From Papilionanthe hookeriana x Papilionanthe teres (Eukaryota; Streptophyta; Magnoliopsida; Asparagales; Orchidaceae), in contig CM040423.1 of NCBI GenBank assembly GCA_022702705.1, positions 40,197,392 through 40,261,391 on the forward strand: a stretch of 64,000 nt of DNA. The letters are read 5' to 3'. Positions 24,556 through 35,700 of the stretch are shown piece after piece; position 1 is the stretch's first letter; every line of letters starts with the position of its first letter. The translations under genes and the position numbers were made by a program. Below the pieces are notes generated by a model that worked only from the letters and a program-made list of their open reading frames with translations, was not told where the DNA came from and ran no database searches.

Positions 24556-24670
24556 GGAAGATTTACATACATGCCATTCAATTCCTGTGTATTTACATAT
24601 CTAACCCTTACACTCCAATTTCTTGCCTACATGCAATCTTACATGTTCATGGTGTATTTCACTTTTGTAA
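24556..24670 (-). mobile_element. Palindromic MITE family A, partial copy A9
   Basis: The left arm GGAAGATTTACATACATGCC and GTATTTACATATCTAACCC is followed by a shortened centre in reverse orientation (CATGGTGTATTTCACTTTT). The right arm is missing. Confidence 0.7.
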
Positions 24671-24689
24671 GATAACTTACATTTGGGCT

Positions 24690-24862
24690 ATCATTTGGTT
24701 GCCACCAGCCGTGACCTGCTTCTTTAAAGGTTGTAATTTCCCTCAAGTCACAGGTTTAAATCCCCCTTTAACTAGTGTGCGGGTAGTGAGTGCAGTTCTC
24801 GAATAGTTAGACATATGAGGGTGGCTGGGGGATCTTATAATAGCCTCCGACTATTCTTTCAA
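24690..24862 (+). mobile_element. tRNA-derived SINE, second copy
   Basis: The head has a B-box-like GGTTTAAATCC. The 3' end (CTTATAATAGCCTCCGACTA, TTCTTTC) matches the SINE at 20298-20470, with the paired strand GAATAGTTAGA upstream interrupted by extra bases. A (TA)n run follows immediately. Confidence 0.62.

Positions 24863-24865
<3 letters not shown>

Positions 24866-24935
<70 letters not shown>
24866..24935. repeat. (TA)n microsatellite at SINE tail
   Basis: Alternating AT directly follows the SINE 3' end. Confidence 0.9.
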
Positions 24936-24937
<2 letters not shown>

Positions 24938-25129
24938 TTGCAAGTACCTAAAATACGGCTCATTTTACTCCAAAGAGGTTCAAAGAAACAAACAAAGAAA
25001 CAATAATATCATTAATTTATGATTCCTTAGAGAGATTTAAAGAACACCCTTTCCCAAAAAATATAATTTAAAGTACTTCCTATCAACAAAATATTAAAAA
25101 TTACAACACCTATAAAATAAAAATAATAA

Positions 25130-25303
25130 GGGATATCATTTTACTTACACACTACATAATTCTTATGTATTTACATATCCAACCTCACTCTATCCATTTA
25201 CTTCACTGATTATTTTAAAAGTGAACTTTTGTTTTCATGCATAGGAGTTAATTGACTATGTAAATAAATAAGACTAATTTTTTGGTATTTATGTAAAACT
25301 CCC
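25130..25303 (+). mobile_element. Palindromic MITE family A, copy A10, in SAUR promoter
   Basis: Starts GGGATATCATTTTACTTACA and ends GGTATTTATGTAAAACTCCC, with the internal AAAAGTGAAC and TTTTCATGCATAGG blocks. Its right end is 34 bp upstream of the TATA-like box and 87 bp upstream of the SAUR start codon, so it makes up most of the proximal promoter. Confidence 0.75.
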
Positions 25304-25336
25304 ATAAAATATAATAAAACAAAAGCTCAAAACTAG

Positions 25337-25345
25337 TTTAAATAG
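25337..25345 (+). promoter_or_regulatory. Probable TATA box of the SAUR gene
   Basis: TTTAAATAG lies 45-53 bp upstream of the ATG at 25390, which fits a short SAUR leader. It is assigned by position and composition only. Confidence 0.45.
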
Positions 25346-25389
25346 AGTAAGAAATGTGATGACCACAAGTCTCAAAGCAGCCATAAATT

Positions 25390-25809
25390 ATGGATCAAAA
25401 CAGCTGCTGCAACAAAACGAGCAGTGATCTGTTAAAGAAGTGGAAGAAGCTCTCCATCTCTCCAACGAAAATGCTTCTGAAGAGAACTCTCTCCTTCTCC
25501 AAATCCTCCTCCTCCTCCTCTTCTTCTTCGAATGGGATTCCGAAGGGATATTTTGCAGTGTGTGTGGGAGAAGAGAAGAAGAGATTTGTGATTCCCACAG
25601 AGTATTTGAGCCACAGAGCATTCTCGGTGCTGTTGAGAGAGGCTGAAGAAGAGTTTGGGTTTCAGCAGGAGGGGGTGTTGAGGATGCCCTGTGAGGTTCC
25701 CGTGTTTGAGAGTATTTTGAAGGTGGTGGAGAAGAATAGTAAGGAAGGAGGAGGGTACTTTGTGGAGACTACTGCTTCTTATCTTCCTCCCAACATAATT
25801 TACAGATGA
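25390..25809 (+). CDS. SAUR family (small auxin-up RNA) protein
   Basis: A single-exon 139-residue protein with the SAUR domain (about residues 50-113). SAUR proteins are early auxin-response proteins; several inhibit PP2C.D phosphatases and thereby promote plasma-membrane proton pumping and cell expansion. Diagnostic motifs are PKGYFAVCVGEE (51-62), RFVIPTEYLSHRAF (65-78), LLREAEEEFGF (81-91) and GVLRMPCE (95-102). The N-terminus holds a basic segment (LLKKWKKLS) and a serine run (39-47), and the C-terminus is a variable tail. Lack of introns is usual for the family. The start is the first ATG of the frame. No auxin-response element was identified with confidence. A MITE occupies the proximal promoter, and a long (TA)n array begins about 155 bp after the stop. 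Confidence 0.93.
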   Translation: MDQNSCCNKTSSDLLKKWKKLSISPTKMLLKRTLSFSKSSSSSSSSSNGIPKGYFAVCVGEEKKRFVIPTEYLSHRAFSVLLREAEEEFGFQQEGVLRMPCEVPVFESILKVVEKNSKEGGGYFVETTASYLPPNIIYR

Positions 25810-25961
25810 GCTAGAGCACAAAATTGTATCACATCTAATACTTAGAAGTGCGGATGTCAGCGTGGATTTACGCTCCACGCTTGTGTTTGCATGGCTTGCG
25901 GACGTCCGGACGTAATATTATATTCTAATGCGAAGAGAAAATATTTTATATTTTTATTTGG

Positions 25962-25964
<3 letters not shown>

Positions 25965-26048
<84 letters not shown>
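25965..26048. repeat. (TA)n microsatellite
   Basis: About 84 bp of alternating AT downstream of the SAUR gene. Confidence 0.92.
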
Positions 26049-26050
<2 letters not shown>

Positions 26051-26288
26051 CATAACTAAGGCAGTTGAATTGGGGTTGAGCGAGTTTGGGAAGCTGTATT
26101 ATCGAGCTGGTCGTGCATTCCCCGAATAAACTTGCAATATTCTCATCACATAATATGTCTAATGCTGCCTCGTGCCTTAAACTTGGTCACAAGGCTTTCT
26201 TAGCTTTAGAATTATTATTATTATTACTTTGTTTCTGAGAATAATAAATTGACATGTGCATTGAGCCATTGGTGAATATTTTGAAGTG

Positions 26289-26289
<1 letters not shown>

Positions 26290-26346
<57 letters not shown>
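26290..26346. repeat. (TA)n microsatellite
   Basis: About 57 bp of alternating TA, followed by further TA-rich copies to about 26385. Confidence 0.9.
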
Positions 26347-26350
<4 letters not shown>

Positions 26351-26599
26351 GATATATATTTATATATATATAATTGATATATATTTTTTTCAATATTGAA
26401 AGGAGTCTCAAATAAGCAAGTTGAAGAACTCAATAATCAACTAGGATAATCAATACAAGCATCTATACAAGAGCCAGAGATCAAGGTGCAATTTCATATA
26501 TTGAATCACCGTCGAGAAGAATATAGTCTCCTTTAGAAATCTGAGTAACTTGACAATCATGGAGCTAGAATGCTTCGGAGAAACCTCAAAGCAAGAAGT

Positions 26600-27470
26600 T
26601 TAGTGAAAATCTATAGAAGAAGAAATAAAGATGATTGGGAAAAATAAGACATGGAAGTAGGTAGACTCTTCAGAAAAAAAAGAGATAATTGAAGTCGAGT
26701 GGTTCTACAAGATAAGCTTAATCAGGATAAATCAATTAAAAAATATAAAACAAGGCCAGTTTAGATAGACTGACAATGATTGGGCTTGATTAGTGGATGA
26801 CATGAAGAGCACCTCAAAATATGCATTCACACTAGGCTCGGGAGTAGTTTCTCGAGCATTAAAAAAAAAAAAACAAGCAATAATTAGACAATCATTAACT
26901 GAAGTTGAATATATTGCAGTTGCCACAACTATAATCCAAGTCATATGGCTAAAATACATACTAAAAGAGATTAACGAGCTATAAAAAGGAGTTATAAAAA
27001 TTTATTGTATAATAACTTAGCTATACAAATAATAAACAAATCATGCATTTCATAACAGAACCAAACATATCTGAAGCGGATATCAATCCAGAGATTAAAC
27101 TCTCTAACACTACATAACTGAAGAACAATTAGCCACAAAGACACTTGCAAGAGAAAATTTTGAACTAATACACAATAATATTAAAGTAGCCCAAATTCAC
27201 ATTAAGGAGGAATGATAAATTTTTTGCTTATTCTCCAATGTTCTAGACTATTTTATACAATTCTTAGTAGATCGTAAGATATTAGTATTAAATAAGATTA
27301 CTCTATAATATTTAATTAAGAATAATCTAAAATTTATTATTATAGATAGAATTTAAAGTTTAGAATTTTCTATATTTAGCTTCTTCCTCCTATAAATAAG
27401 CATAATTATGATGTTGTCTTATATGCTAAAAACTATTCATCATTGTCTAATAAACTAGCATCATAAAAAA
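26600..27470 (+). mobile_element. Ty1/copia 3' remnant with LTR
   Basis: An RT fragment (IKMIGKNKTWK, about 26625-26660, then VEWFYKISLI) runs almost directly into an RNase H fragment (DDMKSTSKYAFTLGSGVVS, 26796-26855, then TEVEYIAVATT), so most of the RT domain is deleted. About 200 bp later the polypurine tract AAGGAGGAATG (27204-27214) precedes a putative LTR from about 27212 to 27470 with a CCTATAAATAAGC TATA motif. Stops and frameshifts are present. No upstream LTR was found. Confidence 0.72.
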
Positions 27471-27649
27471 AATAATAATAAAAAATAAAAAAGTAAAAAA
27501 AAAATTCTAATTTTATTATATTTTCATTTAGAATGGGTCAACTTTTTTTTTTCCTTATTTAAATATATTCCACAAAACTCATTACTGAGTTGCCATGATC
27601 TTAATCCTCATTCTCTTGATTTTGATACGTTGTAGTTATTATATATATA

Positions 27650-27817
27650 TAATTTGCGCGAAGCTTGACTCATTAGTTGTTGCCTTTGACATAAGTCCAT
27701 TGGGTTAGAAGTTCGAATCCCACCCCTTACAAAAGAATTTGAATAGCACACAGGACTGAAAATGGGTCCGCTCGGTCAATTCAACCGACAGAAGCAGTCT
27801 CTAACTGTCAATCAATC
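27650..27817 (+). mobile_element. tRNA-derived SINE, third copy (different family)
   Basis: The head contains a B box (AAGTTCGAATCCCA) preceded at tRNA-like distance by TTAGTTGTTGCC. The body is unlike the two other SINEs. It ends beside a (TA)n run at 27818-27843. Confidence 0.55.
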
Positions 27818-27843
27818 TTTTATATATATATATATATATATAT

Positions 27844-28595
27844 AATATTGCATGCAAGTATTTATGTATGAAAGATGATATTTTTGCATATTCTATATAA
27901 CAAATTCAATTTTTTTAAATACATCTCAACTGCACAAGTAGTTCGTATAAATAAATGATTCAAAATATTAACTCGTCGAGCTAGAATAAAAAATACTAGA
28001 AAATTAAATCTGATGCAAAATAAATACAAATTGGTCTATGGGAAACTTAGTCAAAATTACTTGATTTCTGTGCTCATTGATCCGTATTAAGTGGAATTAA
28101 AATGCTTGCAAATTAGACCGTCTCCTTTTAGAATTCATAAATCTAAGTCACCTAAAATCCCTATTTACCAACATTTTAAATAGGAATTTATTGTCCGGAT
28201 TTCATTTAATTTGCATGCATTGCCACCTTAACATGATTACAATTTTTTTTTTTTAAATTTAGCTCTTACATCATTTCATTGATCATATTACATCAATAAA
28301 ATAAAATTACAATCACACAACAAAATTATAAAAATGATAAAAAATGTTACAAAAAAAAAAAAATGATGAACAATGCCGCATTAATTTTTTAACTTATTAG
28401 TGCACTGTTCTCTTAAATAGCATAAAATGAAGCCAGAGAACTCAACTGCCAAAATTTGCAATATTCTGGTTTCATTTTAACCTGCAGCAGCCATAAGAGC
28501 AGGTAGGGGTTAGTGACAAACATCTTCTACGAAATATATATATATAAATGATTGAAAGTTATCAACAACGGTGAAGCATATTTTGTTTGAAATGT
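27844..28595. other. No gene recognised
   Basis: AT-rich sequence with A and T homopolymers. Nothing recognised. Confidence 0.35.
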
Positions 28596-28931
28596 GAGGG
28601 TAAACGAGATGAGCCGAGCTCAAATCATGCCTAACTCGAGCTTAGCTCGCACTGATAACATATGGCTTACAACTCTGCTTGCGAGCTAGAGCTGACATTC
28701 GTGGGAGCTCAATGGAGAAGACATCATGGAGAAGGGAAAGTGCCACAACAGCTCGCCATAGAAGGCATGAACGTGACAATTGGTTAGCTACTAGAACTGG
28801 CTCCCGAGCCAAAGAGCCAAGCTTGGATAAGCGTAACTTAAGCTCTTTCAATAAACCAGCTTGATTTTCGGCTCGGGCTCGAGTTCTAGCTTGATAACTC
28901 GAGTTGAACTAGCTCGGCTCACTTACACCTC
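28596..28931. repeat. GAGCTCG-type inverted repeat (MITE-like)
   Basis: Ends are GAGGGTAAACGAGATGAGCC and GCTCGGCTCACTTACACCTC, which are imperfect inverted complements. The arms are rich in GAGCTCG/AGCTCGGCTCG. The same type occurs at 50814-53348. Plant genomes carry many such non-autonomous elements ending in a ..GTTTACACCC-like motif, probably hAT-type. No target duplication was identified. Confidence 0.6.
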
Positions 28932-29629
28932 TTATCGGTAAGCACAAGTGAATTTCAGCATCCTTGAGGAAGTCATTAGTAGAAAAGCTTTCTACTAAGC
29001 AGTGGGGTGAGAAAGTCAAGAAAGTGGAGTACAAGATGTGGCCATATAAGTTGATGGTGAAAGATTTGAGGTTGACAGGTGACATTAGTGTGATAGGTAA
29101 TGAACGTGAGGTTCACGATGATGCTCGCAAAGTTGGCGAGGGATGGATGCTAAGCTAATCGGTATTATTAGAAGAAAATTGCTGAGCATCGTGGACAAAA
29201 TATTGGTGAAACATGACAAATCGGCGGGAAAACAAGAGCATACAGAGATCAAAGAGTACGCGGCAAGAGTTGAGGGTGGAGATGAGGATGAGGGTGAAGC
29301 ATAGTGTAGTTATCCTCAATGAAGGACACCCCAAAACATCATGCTCGAGATCACATGATCGATTTTTTGTTAAAACAATGCCATTCTATCCGCAATGGAT
29401 CGATCATCTTCAAAATATGGAAAAATAATGAACCAATAATGAAATTTCAAAAATCTAACCATAGTGTTTTTAAAAATGTAGACCTATGTAAAGCGCGGTG
29501 AGAAACCAAGAAGAGCATTATTAAAGAAAGAAAGCATCCTATAGTGGCAAGGCAACCATAAAGACAGAAGAATTATATAATAAAAAAGGAAGCCTTCCAT
29601 AGTATGCAATTGAGGCTTACCCATTTAAG
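28932..29629. other. 3' flank of UTP21; no other gene recognised
   Basis: This segment follows the UTP21 stop codon on the minus strand and should hold its 3' UTR and polyadenylation site, which I cannot place. Plus-strand frames at 28964-29158 and 29213-29428 are rich in Lys and Glu and unrecognised; they may be decayed gag. Confidence 0.4.
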
Positions 29630-29779
29630 TTAGAATTGAGAATTGCTGAGAAAAGTGGCCATGCATCTGACATTTTGGAATATTTTATCTATTTTTTGCC
29701 AAACTAAGCTTTGAACACTCAAGAGCTTCATTGCCTTTTCCTGCATTGCTGAGTGGCATCTAATTGTTTCCCCATGAAT
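29630..29779 (-). CDS. UTP21: UTP21 terminal exon
   Basis: 150 bp encoding IHGETIRCHSAMQEKAMKLL through MATFLSNSQF and a TAA stop. The reading joins LFLK to IHGETIR as in other UTP21 proteins, across about 10.0 kb of intron. Confidence 0.93.
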   Translation of the reverse strand: MHGETIRCHSAMQEKAMKLLSVQSLVWQKIDKIFQNVRCMATFLSNSQF

Positions 29780-32700
29780 CTGTTTAAACAAATATTGAAG
29801 GAAAAAAAAAAACATATAAGATTAAAATTTTCTCCAACAATAAAGCAAATACTAACTACATTATTTAGACCTGAAATTTTAGAATGAATGTAATCTCTAT
29901 CCAGATGTTTTACAATCCGCAAAAGATGGTGCAGAGTGCAAACGGAACAAAATCCCAATGACATTATTGAGATACATTACACATTCTAAGCAAGAGATAA
30001 TTGGTAAAAAAATTAGGAAATTGAATCAGTTTTTGGCACTGTCTGCTGCGTAGCAACGATGTTCTGCACTAAGAAAGCAGGACAATTTAAAACGCTTAGA
30101 AAGGCCCATAAGGGATTTCATGCCGATAAATAAATATAGTTTGAAAAAAAATGAGAAATTTACATATGTAGCACACAGTTCTTATATAATTATAAAACTC
30201 ACACCTAAACTTCCATATTTACATACATAGCAGTGTGCTGCTTTAAACCTATGCATGAACTACGGGTATTTCACTTTTAAGAAGTAATAAGTGTTATTTT
30301 TAATGTGATATTAAAAATTTGAGTGTCATATGTGTAAATACCAAAGTTTAGGTGTGAGATATGTAAATACATAAGAATCTGTGCTATGTACGTAAAAGCC
30401 CCAAAAAAGATTAGCAAGGCTGCACCTTTGGATAGTAGCAACATTCAGGTTTAAAGAAAGTACCGAAAAAAATAAAAAATCATGCAGTATATCATAGAAT
30501 GATCCAAAAAATAACGAAAACTTAGCTTTGAAAGCCACACGAAGGAGAAACCTTGGCTCAATTGAGATGATTATTGAGAATTTGAGATTTATGGGTGACC
30601 CAAGAGTAGATTGGATAAAAAGTGTTTTCAATGGTACTTTAAATATTAATAGGTTATAAAATTATAAGAGAAACAACATTTTAGCGTCCATATTGAAGAA
30701 AAAAGGAAATGTTCCGCATCATATTAATCATAATGAATTCATACTTATGAGTGATCTAAGAAAAGAAAATGAAATGTAGACTCCAAAAATACTGCAACGA
30801 TATACGAGAAATAAATAGATATCATGCAAAAGATAAAAATGCTAAAGATGCAACTTCAATGCAAAGTCAATTAATTAGAAAAAATATATAAATAAAAAAT
30901 GGCCTTCACTTGATTTTCATTGAACTTAAAATGTAAAATGATCCAAGTACCACAATAATTTATCTAGTTTCCATTAAACAATAATAAGAGGTGCTCGCAA
31001 AGGCGAGTTTAGAGAATGATGAGGTAAAAAAGGTATGTATAGCACACCATTAACTAGTATTAGATGTAGGTCGAGTGATTATCAATAGCAATAGATTTAT
31101 ATATAGGGTCAAAATTAAATTTAAATATTTTGTAATACAAGATACCTAAATGATGTGAATGGGTTAATGCAATTTGCAAATCATAGATTTCTAATCAATG
31201 AGACTCTAGTGACAAAGTAAGTGAAATGTTCCAGCGATGGTGAAAATATTTAAAACCTAAAAAAGATAATTTTTTTCTCAAGTGCATTGTATAAAAGAGG
31301 AGACATCGATGAGGACAAAATTTATTCACTTACCGGTTGAGCGGCTCAAATGAATAAAGCCTCGTGACCACTAAACAAAGAATAGCATAGAGACTAAAGA
31401 TTGTGGAGATCTGAGAAAATCTTGTGGAGGATCTGATTGGTATAACCTAAGAAACTCTTGATTAGTTTATTCACTTCATATTCTATGTTATTTTATTTTG
31501 TATTTCAGAAGTATTTCCTTTCCTAATTTAGGTTAGATATATATATGCACCTTACATGTGAATAATACAATTAAGAGAGTTATTCTTATCCAAATCAGTT
31601 CACTACATGGTATCGAAGCATTTCACCAGCAGAAAGATGGGAGCTAAGTGTTGTTAAAAAAAATATATTATGCTATGGGAGCTACCTCATGAACCCTAGA
31701 TGAGAAAAAGTGCTACAAGGTGGGAGTCACCTCTTAAATCTGTAGGGGACACATCTAGTGTCCTAACTACCTGGTGGACAATTCTGGGTATAAAACACTG
31801 ACGAGGACGTCAAATTCTTAAGTGGGAGAATTTGTGAAACCCCATGAGTACAATGAGTGTGAACTCTTAAAGATTGAGGCGCTTGTTGGTGTAACGGTGA
31901 AATTTTATTAGAAACTCCAAAGTTAAGCGTGCACATCCTGGAACACTCCGAGATAGGTGACCTCTCGGGAAGTTACACGAACAGGGCAAAACTGTGAGGC
32001 CGCTAGGCCAAAGCGGCAATACCTGAATGGGTGAGCATTCAGGTTGTCCCAAATGATATCAGAACATCCAATCATATGATTGGAGACATCAATATTCTAG
32101 TCAACTATCAAGCATTTTCTACATTTGAATCGATTAAACTTGTAGATGGATCAAACTAAAAAATTGTTGGAAAAGAAGATGTGAAGCTCACTAAGGATAT
32201 TACTCGTTCATTTGTTTTATATGTTTCAAAGTTGGACTGCAATTTAACTTCAATGAGTAAATTTACTCATAATATAAAATGTATAACTAAATTCCTTGCA
32301 CACACTTGTGAATTTAAGGGGTAGAGTCGGGGAAGGTGATTAGAGTGTTGAAATGCATCAAGACTAGTACCTACTCAAGAAAAATCTCTCTAAATAAGCA
32401 AATTATCATACATCCATTCTTATCTCAAATATCCAAGTCTATGCAACTATATCTATCGAAAAGCAAACCATGTTATAGCATTGTGGCCCGAACCATCATA
32501 GTTTCAATTATGTTATAAACTTGTATTGTCACTTATTTACAATAAACATCAGTTATAATCAATATGAGATTTATCAACTTGCTAAACACAATAGCAATAG
32601 TTATCCCATAACCTAGTATAAACCCTCACACATTTTTTCCATCACCAACACTAATATTTGAGGACCATCAAAGGTGAAAACCCTAAGTGGGGCCAGACGG

Positions 32701-35700
32701 TTTCTCATTTATTAATGATCATAATAGAATCACTAAAGAATTCTTAATAAAGGAGAAATCTAAAAAAGCCCAATCTTCCAAACCTTCCATAACATGATTA
32801 AAACTAAGTTCCAATGCAAAACACACTCTCAAAACTGATAATGCAAATGAATATTTCAATTTCATCCTTTGGTACTATGTATAAAAAAATGAAATCGTTA
32901 GTGTATTGATACCCCAGAACAAAATGGGATAGCTTAGAGAAAGGATAAACATCTCCTTGAGATATCCTACTCAATTAAGATAACCCATTAAGTTACAAAA
33001 TATTTTTGAGGGGAAACAGTTCATACTGCAACATACTTTATCAATTCAATGCCTACCTTGGTACTTAACTTCAAAACACCTCTTCATATTTTGATGGTAT
33101 CTATCCTTACATCGAAACTTTCTCTTCTACTATAAACTTAAAATCTTTGGGTGTGTATCATTTGTTCATATCCATTCCAAAAATTGCAAAAAACTTGATG
33201 CAAGTCTATCGAGTATAATTTTTGGGTGTGCCATCAACAAAAAAGGGTATAAGTATTACTCTTCTGTTACAAGAAAATACTGTAATGCATAGATGTCACA
33301 TTTTTTAAAAATTAATCATACTACCCCAAATCTAATGTTTAGGAGGAGAGTGCAAAGAACATCAATTTTGGGATGCACTTGATGACACTCTACCTAGCCT
33401 TCCTATTCTAGTTGAGGATGCCCAACCAACCAATCAACCCAACCTAAAGTCTAGAACAAAGAATTTCGTGTGTACACAAGGAGGAAGAAAAACCTTGAGT
33501 AAGTGGAAGACGACTTATAAGGAGAGAGAACTACTCAAACCAAAACTCCAATCCACATTCACCTGAAATTTCGGGTAAGGAGTCTAGTACTCATGAGTTG
33601 TCCCCGTCCTCTTCTGATGTTGGTGTATAAAGCTTATGAGCACTCATCCTCATCCTACAAAGCTTTTGTTTCTAACTTTGATAGTACGCAGATTCATAAA
33701 TCCATTCATGAAGCTCTTGAAAATCTAAAATGGAGAAAAGTGGTTGAAGAAGAGATTCATGCACTAAAGCTTAATGATACATGGATTCTTACTAAATTCT
33801 CCCAGAAAAGAAGTCGGTTGGGTGCAAATAGGTGTTCAACATTAAATACAAAATTGATAGGGGTATAGACTTACTGCAAAAGGGTTCACTCAAGCATATG
33901 GGATCGACTATCAAGAGATCATAACACCAGTTGCAAGATTTCGCACTGTCAGAGTTTTCCTTTCAGTAGTAGTTAAGAAGGAATGGATAATATAACGACT
34001 TGATATAAAAAAACTTTCCTGGATGGGAATTGGGACATGGAGGCTCTCGTGCACACGTTTGATGGTGATTTGATACAGAAAATTAATCAGGTGACCATTC
34101 ATCATGACCAAATGGAGGATTGCTTGGAGTAAATTAAACAGCATTGTGGTAAAACAATATCGGCCCTTGCTTATGAAGCTAAGTTTTGCGAGGGTGTTGG
34201 ATGTCCCTAGGTGGCGCGGGTGTGTCACCTAGAGGCGTGGGTCTGCTTATGGATTGAAATTTGAGGATTTTGGCTAAAATGATTACCTTGGTCTGTCTGA
34301 AAGAGAAAAACTCAAGAAATCCCATGATGGAATTGGTTTTGATCAAAGCAGTTCTCAAACAACAAAATTTAGGTCAAAATATGGGTTAACCATGAAAGAA
34401 GTGAGATTCTCTTAACAAAAACTAAGATGAACTTCAAATTGGTCAATTTTGATATTTTCAGCTCAATTTGATTGTATTTTGAGCTTGAAAATGATTTTAG
34501 TTCATTTTGAGGGCGAAATTGTAATTATTGTCCCTCTGCTCTCGGCTTAAACTTGTCGAATGATCCTACGAGAAATATTTCATTTTTTAACCAAATCCAC
34601 AAGAGATCACCTTCTTGAAAATTATTTTTTTCTTGGATTTATTTGCTTGTGTTTGATATTTGCGGTTCTGCTTAGCAATCTCCTTACCAACCTCTTCTTG
34701 GAGCTTCTGAATCTCGTGAACTCATTTTGTGGCATCCTCGCTGATTTTTGAAGATGGCAGGAGCGATACAAACTCATGTAGTGAAAGCGGATTGTGTTCG
34801 TACACAATCTTGAAGGGAGTGCGTCTGGTAGTCTGGTTGATGGATCGGTTGAAAGTGAATTCAGCTGAGGCTACGATAAGATCTCACAACTTTATAATTT
34901 TCCCCACAAAGCACCTCAGAAGATTACCGAGGCTCTTGTTTACTCCTCTATTTTTCTTTCTGATTGTGAATGAGTTGCTAAGTTGAATTGGAGCTTGGTG
35001 CCAAGCTTTCCCCACAATATCCTCCAGAAGTGTCTCGGGAATTTGACGTCTCTGTCAGAGGTGATAGTCCTGGAAATTCCGTGCAACCTTACAATCTTTA
35101 TGAGGTACAGAGCGGTGATGTGAGAGGTATCTAAAGTCCACTGATAGGGTACGGAGTGGAAATTCCGTGCAACCTTACAATCTTTATGAGGTACAAAGCG
35201 GTGATGTGAGAGGTATCTAAAGTCCAGTGATAGGGTACGGAGTGAACCATCTAGGAGAATTTGTCAACCTTAACCATTACAGAGTTCTTGTCCCCCTAGG
35301 TCCTCGGGAGTCCCATCATGAAATCCATGCCGACGTCCACCTCAGTGCCTCTGGTATTGGAAGTGGCATGTATGATCCTGCATTCTAAGCCCTAGTCCTC
35401 ACTAAATGGCAAGTTTTGCACTACCTGACATGTCGCTCCACATCACTCATCAATTTGGGCAAAAAAATGCTCTCTTATGAGGGCGAGAGTCTTGTCCCTG
35501 CCAAAGTGACCTGCTAATCCTCCACTGTGGCCCTCTTGGACAATGGCCTCTATTAGTGAAGAACGGAAAATGCATAACTGACTCTAGTAGAACAAGTATC
35601 CATTTATTTTGTAATACTGCTCTACTAACTTCAAGTGGCGTTGCTCCGAGATGTCTTTGAAATCTTTGCCTGCTTTATATAGATCCCATATAACCTAGAA

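Noticed and set aside
25388..25878. Several ORFs antisense or out of frame to the SAUR gene
   Set aside because: They overlap the SAUR frame, which alone has a conserved domain; the others are shadows.
29630..29815. Isolated 61-aa minus-strand ORF as an independent small gene
   Set aside because: Its sequence from IHGETIR onward is the UTP21 C-terminus and joins in phase to the exon ending at 39824.
31880..31985. A functional 5S rRNA gene
   Set aside because: Only the internal promoter half resembles 5S rRNA, its ends are missing, and the flanks fit a TRIM LTR with a primer-binding site.
31867..32052. Minus-strand 61-codon ORF across the 5S-like segment
   Set aside because: It is an accidental frame over a Cassandra-like LTR carrying 5S rRNA sequence and has no protein similarity I recognise.
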